A stretch of DNA of 64,000 nt from Mucilaginibacter gossypii (GCF_900100945.1 NZ_FNCG01000006.1:186001-250000); one strand, 5' to 3'. Positions 24,870 to 34,828 are shown, counted from the stretch's first letter. Notes: generated by a model from the letters alone, not told the origin. Numbers and translations are program-made.

Positions 24870-26645
24870 ATGAGATGATTTTTTGCTTTTACCTGAAGAA
24901 GAAGATTTTTTTGAAGATGATGACTTCTTAGAGGAAGAATGCTTTGATGAAGAAGAATGTTTTGACGAATGAGAGGTTCTTTTTGAAGACTTTCCATGTC
25001 TTCTCCTCGGGCGGTAACCTTCATCTTCTATATTCTGATCTGCCGGTCTCTCCATTTTCCTGATCTTCGGACCAAAATCAATAGCCTCATCATGGAAAAA
25101 CTTATCAAAAGGATTAAAATAATAGATATTAGCTGCATCGTAGATTTTGATACTTGCTTTTAAACGGTTATTGAAAGCTTCTTCGTCCTTAAGCTCAGGG
25201 GCTGTCCATCCAGCTTCGGCCAAACCTGCTATACGCGGAAACAGCATAAAATCAAGGCGCTTTTCAGAGCCGATCATTTCAGTCCAGATATTGGCTTGTA
25301 CACCTATGATCTGTTTTGATTGCAGGTCTTCGTTATTCTGCATCTGCCTTTCAGGGAAACCATAAACACTGCCCACAGTATTATACACACCTTTCCACCT
25401 GCGGCCCGAGATATGGTCAGCATCCTGCACAAAATCAAAATACATAGGCAGGCGCGGACAAAGCACTACCTGGTAGCCTTTTTGAACGGCTAAATGCAGT
25501 TGGCCCGGTAAATTTTGTCTCCACCAAAAAATAATGGTTTTATCAGCCGGCAGGTTTGTTCCGGTTGCTTCATCCCAGGCCAATACTTTATTACCTGCAT
25601 TTATGGCGGTGTCGGCTACGCGCTTAAAGAAATAACGCTCCAGCTCGCCTACATCGGCAAAATTATTTTTCTGCATAAACCCGGCTATTGAAGGGTTAAG
25701 CGACCAGGCCTTAACACCCAAGGCCACTTCATCGCCTCCCAAATGGATCATTTTAGAAGGAAAAAGCGTGCTGGTTTCCTTAATGATGTTACCAAGAAAC
25801 TGGTAGGTACTATCGATTGCAGGATTAAAAGTAAAATTAGGATAGCCTTCAACACTGCCGCCGCTAAACTGCGGATACGCTTTGTTAGCTGCGGTAGCAT
25901 GGCCGGGCATATCAATTTCGGGGATCACGGTTATAAACCTTTCCGCAGCATAAGCAATGATCTCTTTGATCTGGGTTTGGGTATAATATTGAGGATCGGC
26001 TATCGAATCACTGTAATTACCGATACCGCCAATCAGTGTCAGTTTAGGATATTTCTTTATCTCCAAACGCCAGCCCTGGGCATCGGTTAAATGCCAGTGA
26101 AACTTATTTAGCTTATAGTAAGCCATCCAGTCAAGGATTTGCTTAACTTTTTCCATCCCGAAAAAATGGCGGGATTCGTCAAGCATTAGCCCCCGCCATT
26201 GATAGCGCGGCGTATCGGTAATGGTTAAAGACGCTAAGCTGATGGTTTCGCCCCGGGGCTGGTCTTTGATCATTTGCAGCAAGGAAATCATCCCATAAAA
26301 CACCCCGTCACGGTTTGACGAAGAAATGGTAATTTCATTGGCAACAATTTTTAAGGAATATGCCCCCGCGGCGGGATCGCCATTGGTTAACAACAAATGA
26401 ATAACACTACCTGCATCTTTATTATCAACGGCAAGCGTAAAACCTGCCGACTGGCTTACCTGTTTTTGGAAGTAACGGGCTATTGGCAACAACGAAGCAT
26501 CATTTACACCAACGGTACTGTGATTACTGAATGTAAACTGCCCTGTACCATTAACAACAGACTTGGGCTGCGGGATTATATTGACATTTTGCGCCCGTAC
26601 GTATCCGGAAAACAAAATAAATACAAGTACGATCTTAAATTTCAT
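24855..26645 (-). CDS. beta-N-acetylhexosaminidase, GH20, with Ser/Lys-rich tail
   Basis: A 596-residue secreted hexosaminidase. Signal peptide 1-18; GH20b domain about 20-145; catalytic barrel 148-500 with Asp305-Glu306 in HLGGDEVALG, FHWHLTDAQGWR and IPEIDMPGHA. It lacks the chitobiase_C and PA14-like domains of the other GH20 in the window. Instead, from about residue 547, it carries a roughly 50-residue tail almost entirely of Ser, Lys, His and Arg in SSKH/SSKK repeats, strongly basic, which may tether it to anionic surface glycans. The two GH20 genes are about 4.4 kb apart and diverged in sequence, so they are not a recent duplication. Confidence 0.93.
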   Translation of the reverse strand: MKFKIVLVFILFSGYVRAQNVNIIPQPKSVVNGTGQFTFSNHSTVGVNDASLLPIARYFQKQVSQSAGFTLAVDNKDAGSVIHLLLTNGDPAAGAYSLKIVANEITISSSNRDGVFYGMISLLQMIKDQPRGETISLASLTITDTPRYQWRGLMLDESRHFFGMEKVKQILDWMAYYKLNKFHWHLTDAQGWRLEIKKYPKLTLIGGIGNYSDSIADPQYYTQTQIKEIIAYAAERFITVIPEIDMPGHATAANKAYPQFSGGSVEGYPNFTFNPAIDSTYQFLGNIIKETSTLFPSKMIHLGGDEVALGVKAWSLNPSIAGFMQKNNFADVGELERYFFKRVADTAINAGNKVLAWDEATGTNLPADKTIIFWWRQNLPGQLHLAVQKGYQVVLCPRLPMYFDFVQDADHISGRRWKGVYNTVGSVYGFPERQMQNNEDLQSKQIIGVQANIWTEMIGSEKRLDFMLFPRIAGLAEAGWTAPELKDEEAFNNRLKASIKIYDAANIYYFNPFDKFFHDEAIDFGPKIRKMERPADQNIEDEGYRPRRRHGKSSKRTSHSSKHSSSSKHSSSKKSSSSKKSSSSGKSKKSSHKKRK

Positions 26646-26968
26646 TTAAAAACAACTCAAATAGTTTGGGGCTGCTATGATATGAATTTTCTTTGAAAAA
26701 CCCGGTAATTTGTTTGTAACAAAGTGTTTAACTGCTGCAACCGGGCAGGTTGTTATCCGTAAGGTCATGAAATCACCTGTCAATGCACTCAGGGAGTTGT
26801 ATAAATTGTTTCACAATTTTTGAGATACGATTGTGAGTTTAGCTATAACAACATGTAAAGCGTTACTAAAATTACCACAGCGCGAAGAACAATCACAAAA
26901 CGAGCGTTCTGGATAAATTGCAAATTACTAAATTACAGCAATTTACATCAGCACAAGTATTGCATCCT
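26646..26968. other. intergenic region upstream of the Wzz-like gene
   Basis: About 320 bp between the divergent GH20 and Wzz-like genes, AT-rich; it must contain both promoters. No hairpin, repeat or RNA gene stands out. Confidence 0.45.
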
Positions 26969-28546
26969 ATGAACCAGGCTCGCATCAAAGGAGCGGGAAG
27001 GAATATTTCTGGCCTGTTATTCCGCAACAGATATTTCGTGATTGCTTCGGTAGTAATTGTTGTTTTAGCAACTTCAGTTTATTTACTTTTTTCATCCCCT
27101 AAATACAAAGTGAGCGTAGAGTTGGATGCTTCCGATGATTGGGAACTATTAACGACAGCAATTAACGAGTTGCGCTCTGAAACCACGATAAAAAAAGCGG
27201 TCAATGCATTGGGGCTCCAGGTAAGTTATTATCATAAGGGAACTTTTACAACAAAAGAGATTTATGGCAATTCATTACCCATTAAGCTTATACCCGGAAA
27301 GAGCAACTTCTATACTTCTGCTGTTGAAATCACCATCAATTTAATTAATGGCGGCGTTTGCAGGATTGATCAGGATAATGTACTCACAGATGTACCTTTA
27401 TACCACCCGGTTAAGTACGGATCTCTAAGTTACACCATAATAAAAGGGCCAGCTTTTAAATCAATACAACTACCGCTGATAGTAAAACTCACTCGCTCTG
27501 CCGATTTAACTGAACAATTTAGCAAAAGTATGCGTGCGAAAATTTTGAACGATAGCAGTTTTGAATTGAGCATAAACACGGATAATGCTCAAAAGGGGCA
27601 TGATTTTTTGAATAAACTTGTAGAAATAATTAATGCCCAATATGCTAAACCTGTTTCACCCACTAAACCGGCTGTTATTGATACCACGTTACTTCTTAAA
27701 TTAAACGATAGCATAGCTTATTATAAAGCGGTGGCAGATAAGTATCACGAACAGCAAGCCATACTGAACAACATTAAAAAGCCCAGACAAATGCCGAAGC
27801 GGAGAGCTGTTCCGGTACTGGTGACGGCGAAAACGGCACTGACGGAAAAAGAAAGAGCCGGCCTAAATGCACTTACTGCTGTTAAAGCATACGCCTTGAA
27901 ACCTAATGACGCTTTTGTTATCATACCGGATAATCATCAGGTTAGCGATTACCGTATCGAAGCACTCATACAAGATTTTAATAAAGCGCAACTCAATAAA
28001 CAGCGGGTAATGCAGGATTCGGACAATGCTGATGCAAGCGTTTACGCTTTCAAACTCGAACTTAATTCAATAAAAGAAGCACTTGTTAACGGCATAACGG
28101 TAAAAGAACAAAAAATCAGAAATGCTCATCAAATTAAAGATGTCCGCCAACTTAAGTACGTTGATCAACCAAAAGATGTTGAGCAACCTCAAGATAGTGT
28201 GCAACCAAAAGATGTCGATCACCCAAAAGATTCAAAATCAATAGCATCATTTTTATCGCTGCAATTGAATGATTCTATCGCCCAAATAAAAGCTTTAATT
28301 GAAAACAAGCAACAACAGTATAACAGGCTGTTACATGGCTCAGGCGGGCAAGCCCCCGGGCCAAGGCTCATTATAAGTGAAACGTGGCATGCGAAGGAAT
28401 CAATGCTCTCCAAATCATTATTAGTATATTTTTTTGCTTTACTGACAGGTTTGCTGCTGCCTGTTTTATTGTTGATTATAAATGAATATATAACATCAGC
28501 TAAAAAAAGCCGGTGCAATAAAACGCAGGGAAAGGCATATCCCTAA
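26969..28546 (+). CDS. Wzz/GumC-like polysaccharide chain-length-type membrane protein
   Basis: About 525 residues with the outline of a polysaccharide co-polymerase: one N-terminal membrane helix (YFVIASVVIVVLATSVYLLF), a long periplasmic region with coiled-coil tendency, and one C-terminal helix ('LLVYFFALLTGLLLPVLLLI'). No Walker motifs are present, so it would be the non-kinase type. Before the last helix is a run of degenerate (V)(D/E)QPKD units, about 30 residues. The frame can also start at TTG 26918, adding 17 residues; the ATG at 26969 is preferred. No polysaccharide gene cluster is adjacent, so the role is tentative. Confidence 0.6.
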   Translation: MNQARIKGAGRNISGLLFRNRYFVIASVVIVVLATSVYLLFSSPKYKVSVELDASDDWELLTTAINELRSETTIKKAVNALGLQVSYYHKGTFTTKEIYGNSLPIKLIPGKSNFYTSAVEITINLINGGVCRIDQDNVLTDVPLYHPVKYGSLSYTIIKGPAFKSIQLPLIVKLTRSADLTEQFSKSMRAKILNDSSFELSINTDNAQKGHDFLNKLVEIINAQYAKPVSPTKPAVIDTTLLLKLNDSIAYYKAVADKYHEQQAILNNIKKPRQMPKRRAVPVLVTAKTALTEKERAGLNALTAVKAYALKPNDAFVIIPDNHQVSDYRIEALIQDFNKAQLNKQRVMQDSDNADASVYAFKLELNSIKEALVNGITVKEQKIRNAHQIKDVRQLKYVDQPKDVEQPQDSVQPKDVDHPKDSKSIASFLSLQLNDSIAQIKALIENKQQQYNRLLHGSGGQAPGPRLIISETWHAKESMLSKSLLVYFFALLTGLLLPVLLLIINEYITSAKKSRCNKTQGKAYP

Positions 28547-28547
28547 C

Positions 28548-28593
28548 ATGGAAAACGGCCGATCAGGATCTCTGATCAGCCGTTTTCCATTTT
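28548..28593. terminator. long bidirectional terminator
   Basis: Arms 28548-28559 and 28579-28590 pair perfectly, with a further 6-bp inner stem after one mismatch (28561-28566 with 28572-28577). It lies between two convergent genes. Confidence 0.88.
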
Positions 28594-28612
28594 CACGGGG
28601 GGTGGATAACGC

Positions 28613-30025
28613 TTATTTCCAGCCGCCGCCTAATGAGCGGTAAAGCTCAGCGTTGGCACTAAGTTGAGCCATTTTAATAGATGCTAATTCAAGCTCACCT
28701 TGCAATACATTACCTTGCGCAGTAATCACCTCAAGATAGGTAGCAAGCCCGTTTTTAAACAACATGCTCGCATTGCTTGTAGCTTGTTGCAATGTTTTAA
28801 CACGGTTTGCAGCGATAGTTTGTTGTTCTTTAAGCTTTTGGAGCCTTACCAAAGCGTCAGATACTTCGCCAACCGCATTTAATACAGATTGACGGAATTG
28901 GATCACTGTTTTTTCGCGGTCAACTTTGGCAACTTCATATTGGGTACGCAGTTGTTTATGTTGTAACAACGGTTGCGCTATACCACCTGCTACTGTACCA
29001 AATAATGAAGCAGGGATGTTAAACCAGTTGCTTGATTTAAATGAGTTTAAACCACCCTGACCGGTTATAGTTAATGAAGGGTAAAGCTGGGCTTTAGCGA
29101 TACCAACCCTCGCGTTAGCTATATTTAAAGCCAACTCCGAACTGCGTACATCTGGCCTGCGGCTCACCATTGCTGATGGTACACCTGCCGAAAGTGTTTC
29201 GGGGAAAGTAATATCATTAAGTTTAGCGCTACGTTCAATAGCGTCAGGTAACCTACCTGCCAATATGCTCAAGCCATTCTCCTGAACATTGATATCGCGT
29301 TCAAACTGAGGAACCAATTGCGCGGCAGCTTCTAACTGGGCCTGTGCCTGCTGAACACCTAACAGAGTAACCTGACCGGCATCGTATTGCAATTTGATGA
29401 TGCGCAATGTACTGTCATTCAGTTTTACGTTTTTCTTAGCTATTTCCAGTTGCTCGTCAAGCATCAGCAAGTTATAGTAACCTTGTGATACACTTGATAC
29501 GATGTTGGTTTGGATAGCCCTTTTAGCTTCATTAGTTTGCAGGTACAGGGCCAAAGCTTCACGGTTTTGACTGCGGATTTTACCCCAGATATCAGCTTCC
29601 CATGACAGCGCCAGGTTAGCATTATAATCTTCGACATGTTTAGTACCAATATTGTATTGTTTGATACTTAAACCGGTAACACTGTTATCAGACGGGCGGT
29701 TGGTGCTTGCAGTAACGTTTAAGCCAAGAGTAGGAACATAATTCCACTTAACTTGTTTAAACTGCAATTGTGCAGCCTCGATATTTTTTACGGCCACCTG
29801 CATATCGTAATTTTTAACGATAGCACTGTCAATCAGCTTTTGAAGAGCAGCATCGGTAAAAAAGTTTTTCCATTGCAAGTCAGCAATGCTGCTGGTATCG
29901 CCGGTGGTAACAGCGTTCCTGAAGGTTTCAGGTTGCGCGTCCTTTGGCGTAGCAACATCTTTTGAAACTTTACAGCCGGCAAGCACCACCAGTGCTAAAG
30001 CCAAACTGCCTATTATATTTTTCAT
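28613..30025 (-). CDS. RND efflux outer-membrane factor (OprM/NodT-type TolC family)
   Basis: A 470-residue outer-membrane lipoprotein (lipobox VLAGC, Cys18) with the duplicated OEP helical-barrel repeats. Segments such as 'AQLQFKQVKWNYVPTLGLN' and 'RVGIAKAQLYPSLTITGQGG' are the typical tip motifs. It forms the exit channel for the adjacent pump. It is the third gene after the adaptor and the pump, 68 nt downstream of the pump stop, with a hairpin in that gap. Confidence 0.95.
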   Translation of the reverse strand: MKNIIGSLALALVVLAGCKVSKDVATPKDAQPETFRNAVTTGDTSSIADLQWKNFFTDAALQKLIDSAIVKNYDMQVAVKNIEAAQLQFKQVKWNYVPTLGLNVTASTNRPSDNSVTGLSIKQYNIGTKHVEDYNANLALSWEADIWGKIRSQNREALALYLQTNEAKRAIQTNIVSSVSQGYYNLLMLDEQLEIAKKNVKLNDSTLRIIKLQYDAGQVTLLGVQQAQAQLEAAAQLVPQFERDINVQENGLSILAGRLPDAIERSAKLNDITFPETLSAGVPSAMVSRRPDVRSSELALNIANARVGIAKAQLYPSLTITGQGGLNSFKSSNWFNIPASLFGTVAGGIAQPLLQHKQLRTQYEVAKVDREKTVIQFRQSVLNAVGEVSDALVRLQKLKEQQTIAANRVKTLQQATSNASMLFKNGLATYLEVITAQGNVLQGELELASIKMAQLSANAELYRSLGGGWK

Positions 30026-30040
30026 TGTTATATCTTTTTT

Positions 30041-30074
30041 AAACTATCACGGATTTTAACGGCCGTGATAGTTT
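30041..30074 (-). other. intercistronic hairpin between pump and outer-membrane factor
   Basis: A perfect 12-bp stem (30041-30052 and 30063-30074) with a 10-nt loop lies 16 nt ahead of the outer-membrane factor start codon. On the minus strand it is followed by A-rich sequence, not a T-run, so it is not a classical terminator; it may protect or process the mRNA. Confidence 0.65.
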
Positions 30075-30093
30075 TAGTTGATGTTTTGATTGA

Positions 30094-33000
30094 TTAAGCT
30101 GAATATTCGTTTTCTAAAACTACAGCATCTTTACCATGGTCGCCGGCAGCGGCAAGCGGCTTAGGTTTGCCACTAATGCGTTCCTGCAAGCCCTGGAATA
30201 TCACGTATAGTACAGGTATAATAAATAAACCTAACAATACGCCTGAAACCATCCCGCCTGCTGCACCAATACTGATAGAGTGGTTACCCTGTGCAGATGG
30301 GCCGGTAGCGATACTCATCGGGAATAAACCGAATACGAAGGCCATGGAGGTCATGATGATTGGACGGATACGGAGCTGAGCAGCTTCGATAGCCGACTGA
30401 ACCAGCCCATGCCCTGCCCTTCGCCGTTGCACCGCGAACTCTACGATCAGGATGGCGTTCTTGGCCAGCAAGCCGATGAGCATGATCAGCGCAACCTGTA
30501 CATAGATGTTGTTTTCGATACCGGTTAAGCCTAACACAATGAATACCCCGAATAAACCTGTAGGTATTGAAAGTATTACCGCCAATGGCAGGATATAACT
30601 TTCATACTGCGCAGACAGCAGGAAGTATACAAACACCAAACACAACAGGAAGATCACAGTCGACTGACCACTTGAAGAAATCTCCTCGCGGGTTTGGCCA
30701 GTAAACTCATAGGCAAAACCTTGCGGCAGTTGCTCCTTAGCAGTTTCCTCAATCGCTTTAATGGCATCACCAGAGCTGTAGCCAGGTTTAGGGATAGCAT
30801 TAATTTCGATAGAGTTGAAGAGGTTATAACGTGAAGCAGTTTCTGAACCATACACACGGGTTAATTTAACCAGGGTATTGATCGGCACATTTTCGCCCGA
30901 TTTGTTTTTAACAAACACACGGTCAATTGCCGATGGATCTGTCCTGTCTGCAATATCTGCCTGAACAACCACACGGTAGTATTTACCAAAGCGGTTAAAG
31001 TCTGATGCCTGTGCGGTACCAAAGTAAGCCTGCATGGTTGACAGGATGTCTTTAACACTTACACCCAACTGGTTGGCTTTTTCGTCATCAACTTCTAATT
31101 GTAACTGAGGGTAATCAGCTTTGTATGAAGTAAAGGCGAAAGCAACCGCTGGTTTCTGCATCAGTTTCATGATAAAGTTATTGGCAACACCGCTAAATTT
31201 ATCCAACCTGCCGTTGGTTTTATCCTGCAGCATTACGTCAAGCGCTTCCACGTTGCTGAAACCAGGAACGGTTGGGAAACTGAACACGAAGAACGTACCA
31301 CCTGGTATGCCTGCTAATTTGCCCCTAACAATATTCTGGATAGCATCAATATTTTTAACTTCTCCCCTTTCTTCAGTAGGCTTCAACAACAGGAAGATAA
31401 CACCTGCTGACGGGCTGCTGGATTGTGTTAAGAAGTTAAAACCAGAAAGCGCGGTAACAAATCGTGCTGACGGCAGTGTTTTCAACTGATCCTCAGCCAG
31501 TTTAAAGGTTTTGTTAGTTCCTGCTAATGAAGTACCTGATGGTGTATTTACTGCTATCGCCACAAAGCCCTGGTCCTCGGTAGGAATAAAGCCTGTTTTG
31601 GTTTTGTTTACCATGTAAACTGTAGCAACAACTACTAAGGCAAGGCCGGCCATACTGATCCATTTATTACGGATCAGAACTTTCAAGCCGCCAACATACC
31701 TGTTGGTCATATAATTGAAGCCACCATTGAAGCCCGCGTAAAATTTCTCTACAAAGCTTTTCTTAGGTGCGTCATGACCATTTTCGCTATGTTTATTCTT
31801 TAAAAACAAGGCTGCCAGGGCAGGACTTAAGGTTAAAGCGTTAACAGCTGATATAATAATAGATATAGCCATGGTTAAGGCAAACTGGCGATAGAAGATA
31901 CCTGTTGAGCCCGTCATGAAGCTCACCGGTAAAAACACCGCCGCCATAACCAGCGTAATGGATATAATAGCACCCGTAATTTCGTGCATGGCCTCCGTAG
32001 TTGCAGCCTTAGGGGTTAGGCTTGGGTCATGCTCCATTTTGGCATGCACCGCCTCCACTACCACAATGGCGTCATCCACCACAATACCGATGGCCAATAC
32101 CAATGCGAACAGCGTTAACAAGTTAACTGAGAAACCGAAAAGGTTCATAAAGAAGAACGTACCGATAATAGCAACCGGAACCGCTATCGCCGGGATCAAC
32201 GTTGACCTGAAATCCTGTAGAAAGACGAATACCACGATAAACACAAGGATGAAGGCCTCAACCAAGGTATGCTCAACCTGGTTGATAGACTCATCAAGGT
32301 CGGTTTTAGTACGATAGAATTGGTTGTATTTAATCCCGACAGGGAAATCTTTAGATAATTTCACCATCAGGTTGTCGATAGCGATCTGGATTTCGTTGGC
32401 ATTTGAACCTGACAATTGGATAATACCGATGATAATACCATCGTGGCCATTCAGGTTACTAACACTATTGTATGAATAAGCACCCAGTTCAACACGTGCT
32501 ACGTCTTTTAAACGCAATACAGAGCCATCTGCATTAGCACGGATGGCGATGTTCTGGTACTCCTCTGGTTTGGTAAGTTTACCTTTATATTTAATTACAT
32601 ACTCAAATGCTTCGTTACTGCGCTCACCAAATTTACCTGGTGCTGCTTCAAGGTTTTTGTCCTGTATAGCGGCTGTAACCTCGGCAGGAGTAACATTGTA
32701 AGCTGCCATTTGGGTAGGATTTAGCCAAACACGCATTGAATAATCCTTAATACCACCAAAGATACTGGCAGAACCTACACCCGGAATACGTTTAATTTCC
32801 GGAACGATATTGATCTGTGCGTAGTTGGCCACAAAGGTTTGATCGTATTTTTTAGGATCCTCAGAGTAGATGGCCATAGCACCGATAAAGCTGTTTTGCT
32901 GTTTGGTAGTTGTAATACCGTATTGCAAAACCTCGGCTGGTAATTGGCTTGAAGCCTGTGAAACACGGTTTTGAACGTTTACCGCTGCCTGATCGGGGTT

Positions 33001-33294
33001 AGTACCCTGTTTAAAGTAAACGGTAATACCCAATGTACCGTCATTACTGGCGGTAGAGGTCATATAGGTCATATTTTCCACACCGTTAATCGCTTCTTCT
33101 AACGAAGGCGTAACGGAACGTAAAATAGTTTCGGCATTGGCACCCGGATACACAGCCGATACCAATACTGACGGAGGGGCAATATTAGGAAACCGCTCTA
33201 AGGGCAGTTTTGTTAAACCAAGCACACCTACTATCACCAGCAATATGGAGATAACAGTTGAGAGTACCGGTCTTTCTATAAATTTCTGAAACAT
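30094..33294 (-). CDS. RND multidrug efflux pump, AcrB/MexB (HAE1) family
   Basis: A 1066-residue inner-membrane proton antiporter. The N-terminus (MFQKFIERPVLSTVISILL) is the family start. TM4 carries the proton-relay Asp pair in GIVVDDAIVVVE; 'FIPTEDQGF' begins the second periplasmic half and 'LLAKNAILIVEFA' is TM10 with its Lys. Two large porter and docking regions and twelve predicted helices are present. It exports amphiphilic compounds through the adaptor and outer-membrane factor on either side. Complete, with no frameshift. Confidence 0.97.
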   Translation of the reverse strand: MFQKFIERPVLSTVISILLVIVGVLGLTKLPLERFPNIAPPSVLVSAVYPGANAETILRSVTPSLEEAINGVENMTYMTSTASNDGTLGITVYFKQGTNPDQAAVNVQNRVSQASSQLPAEVLQYGITTTKQQNSFIGAMAIYSEDPKKYDQTFVANYAQINIVPEIKRIPGVGSASIFGGIKDYSMRVWLNPTQMAAYNVTPAEVTAAIQDKNLEAAPGKFGERSNEAFEYVIKYKGKLTKPEEYQNIAIRANADGSVLRLKDVARVELGAYSYNSVSNLNGHDGIIIGIIQLSGSNANEIQIAIDNLMVKLSKDFPVGIKYNQFYRTKTDLDESINQVEHTLVEAFILVFIVVFVFLQDFRSTLIPAIAVPVAIIGTFFFMNLFGFSVNLLTLFALVLAIGIVVDDAIVVVEAVHAKMEHDPSLTPKAATTEAMHEITGAIISITLVMAAVFLPVSFMTGSTGIFYRQFALTMAISIIISAVNALTLSPALAALFLKNKHSENGHDAPKKSFVEKFYAGFNGGFNYMTNRYVGGLKVLIRNKWISMAGLALVVVATVYMVNKTKTGFIPTEDQGFVAIAVNTPSGTSLAGTNKTFKLAEDQLKTLPSARFVTALSGFNFLTQSSSPSAGVIFLLLKPTEERGEVKNIDAIQNIVRGKLAGIPGGTFFVFSFPTVPGFSNVEALDVMLQDKTNGRLDKFSGVANNFIMKLMQKPAVAFAFTSYKADYPQLQLEVDDEKANQLGVSVKDILSTMQAYFGTAQASDFNRFGKYYRVVVQADIADRTDPSAIDRVFVKNKSGENVPINTLVKLTRVYGSETASRYNLFNSIEINAIPKPGYSSGDAIKAIEETAKEQLPQGFAYEFTGQTREEISSSGQSTVIFLLCLVFVYFLLSAQYESYILPLAVILSIPTGLFGVFIVLGLTGIENNIYVQVALIMLIGLLAKNAILIVEFAVQRRRAGHGLVQSAIEAAQLRIRPIIMTSMAFVFGLFPMSIATGPSAQGNHSISIGAAGGMVSGVLLGLFIIPVLYVIFQGLQERISGKPKPLAAAGDHGKDAVVLENEYSA

Positions 33295-33318
33295 GACTTT
33301 AAAGTTTAAGTGTATGTA

Positions 33319-34464
33319 TTATTTCTTAACTACAGCGGCTACTTTATCTGCAGCCTTTTGAGGCTGGATAACCATACCTTCCTGTAGTTTATCAATGCCC
33401 TCTAACACGATCTGGTCGCCGGCTTTAATAGCTTCTTTATCTTTAACCAGGTAATGATCACCTGATTTACCAATTATGTCGATAGGTTGTTTTTTCACTT
33501 TGCTGCTATCGCCAACTACAAATACAAATACTTTATCCTGCATTTCGATAGTTGAAGCTTCCGGAACAATCAAAGCATCTTTATGGCTCAGGCTTAAACG
33601 GATCTTGCCGGTATTACCAGAGCGTAAAAGACCGTCGGGGTTTGAGAAATTTGCCCTTAAAGTGATAGCGCCGGTGTTTTTATCAAACTGGCCGTCTACA
33701 ATATCAATTTTACCTTGTTTAGCATATTCTGTATTATCAGCTAACAATAATGATACTGATGGTACATTTTTCAATTTATCTTTCAGGCTGGCACCTGGAT
33801 ATTGTTCTTTAAAGGCAACAAAATCTTTTTCGCCCAATGAAAAGTAAACGTGTACATCATGAACATCTGATAATTGAGTTAGTGGAGCAACATCCGCAGG
33901 AGCAACAAGGCTACCTTGTTTCTTAGCAAGCAGACCGATATAACCGCTTACAGGAGCTTTTATTAAGGTATAACCTAAATTGATCTGCGCGGTAGCTACG
34001 TTAGCTTTAGCCGATTCGATATTGGCTTTCGCTACATCAGCTGCTGCCTTAGCTGTTTTTAGCTGGTAGTCAGAAACTACTTTATTAGCTACAAGCGGAG
34101 TTAGTTTTTCAACTTCCAGTTGCGCATTTACATGTGCTGCTTCGGCGGCATGTAAGCTTGCCAATGCATTATTTAAAGCTGCACGGTATGGTTGTTCATT
34201 AATTTTAAATATTGGCTGACCGGCAGATACGAAAGCGCCTTCGTCAACAAATACTTTATCTAAAGTACCGCTTACCTGTGGCCTGATCTCTACGTTAACG
34301 GCGCCTTCAATTGAAGCGGGATATTCCTGGTAAGTAGTTTCGGTACCTGATACTATAGAAGCAACCGGTAAAGCCGGTGGTGGAGGTGCTGTTGGAGCCT
34401 GCGGTGCAGATGAACATCCATATAATGTTAAAGCTGCAACTGCTGCTAAAAGGAGTGTTTTCAT
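33319..34464 (-). CDS. RND efflux periplasmic adaptor (MFP), lipoprotein
   Basis: A 381-residue membrane-fusion lipoprotein. The start at ATG 34464 gives a clean signal peptide with lipobox LYGC; the frame stays open to 34575, but those 37 extra residues would spoil it. A Pro-rich linker, the beta-barrel/lipoyl segment 'VEIRPQVSGTLDKVFVDEG', the alpha-helical hairpin and 'LIKAPVSGYIGLLAKKQGS' follow in the usual order. It joins the pump to the outer-membrane channel. The pump starts 24 nt downstream. Confidence 0.94.
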   Translation of the reverse strand: MKTLLLAAVAALTLYGCSSAPQAPTAPPPPALPVASIVSGTETTYQEYPASIEGAVNVEIRPQVSGTLDKVFVDEGAFVSAGQPIFKINEQPYRAALNNALASLHAAEAAHVNAQLEVEKLTPLVANKVVSDYQLKTAKAAADVAKANIESAKANVATAQINLGYTLIKAPVSGYIGLLAKKQGSLVAPADVAPLTQLSDVHDVHVYFSLGEKDFVAFKEQYPGASLKDKLKNVPSVSLLLADNTEYAKQGKIDIVDGQFDKNTGAITLRANFSNPDGLLRSGNTGKIRLSLSHKDALIVPEASTIEMQDKVFVFVVGDSSKVKKQPIDIIGKSGDHYLVKDKEAIKAGDQIVLEGIDKLQEGMVIQPQKAADKVAAVVKK

Positions 34465-34724
34465 GAGTGATGATTTTAAGAGTGGTGAATGAATAGGATT
34501 AGAAAAAGCCGTTGGGCTTGTGATATATGATGATTTGATTGTTTTCATTGTTTTACTATTGCCGATCATTTTCAATTGAGATGCCAGTTACATACTTAGC
34601 TGACTATCAACTATTTATATTTATAATATTTAATTTCCAATGCCTTATATCGTTATTTTCACGATTTTTCATGACGATATACCGAAACGATGTACGCTAA
34701 TTACAGCAAGTACATAAATTAGAT

Positions 34725-34760
34725 GTTACAACACCGTTAAATCGTTTAACACTGTTAAAT
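34725..34760. promoter_or_regulatory. TetR operator pair A, upstream of the efflux operon
   Basis: A perfect 15-nt palindrome TTTAACACTGTTAAA (34745-34759, centre 34752) is preceded by a second, imperfect site AACACCGTTAA centred at 34734, exactly 18 bp away. The same pair geometry recurs at 34829-34862 and 35488-35520. Confidence 0.72.
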
Positions 34761-34828
34761 AGACTGCGTGGGTTGTGAGTGAGCTTTTTCATTGTATTAA
34801 GAGTTTGTTTTAAAAAGTGCTTAACAAT

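Noticed and set aside
26918..26968. TTG start for the Wzz-like protein
   Set aside because: An ATG at 26969 gives a shorter, equally plausible protein, and the extra 17 residues have no support.
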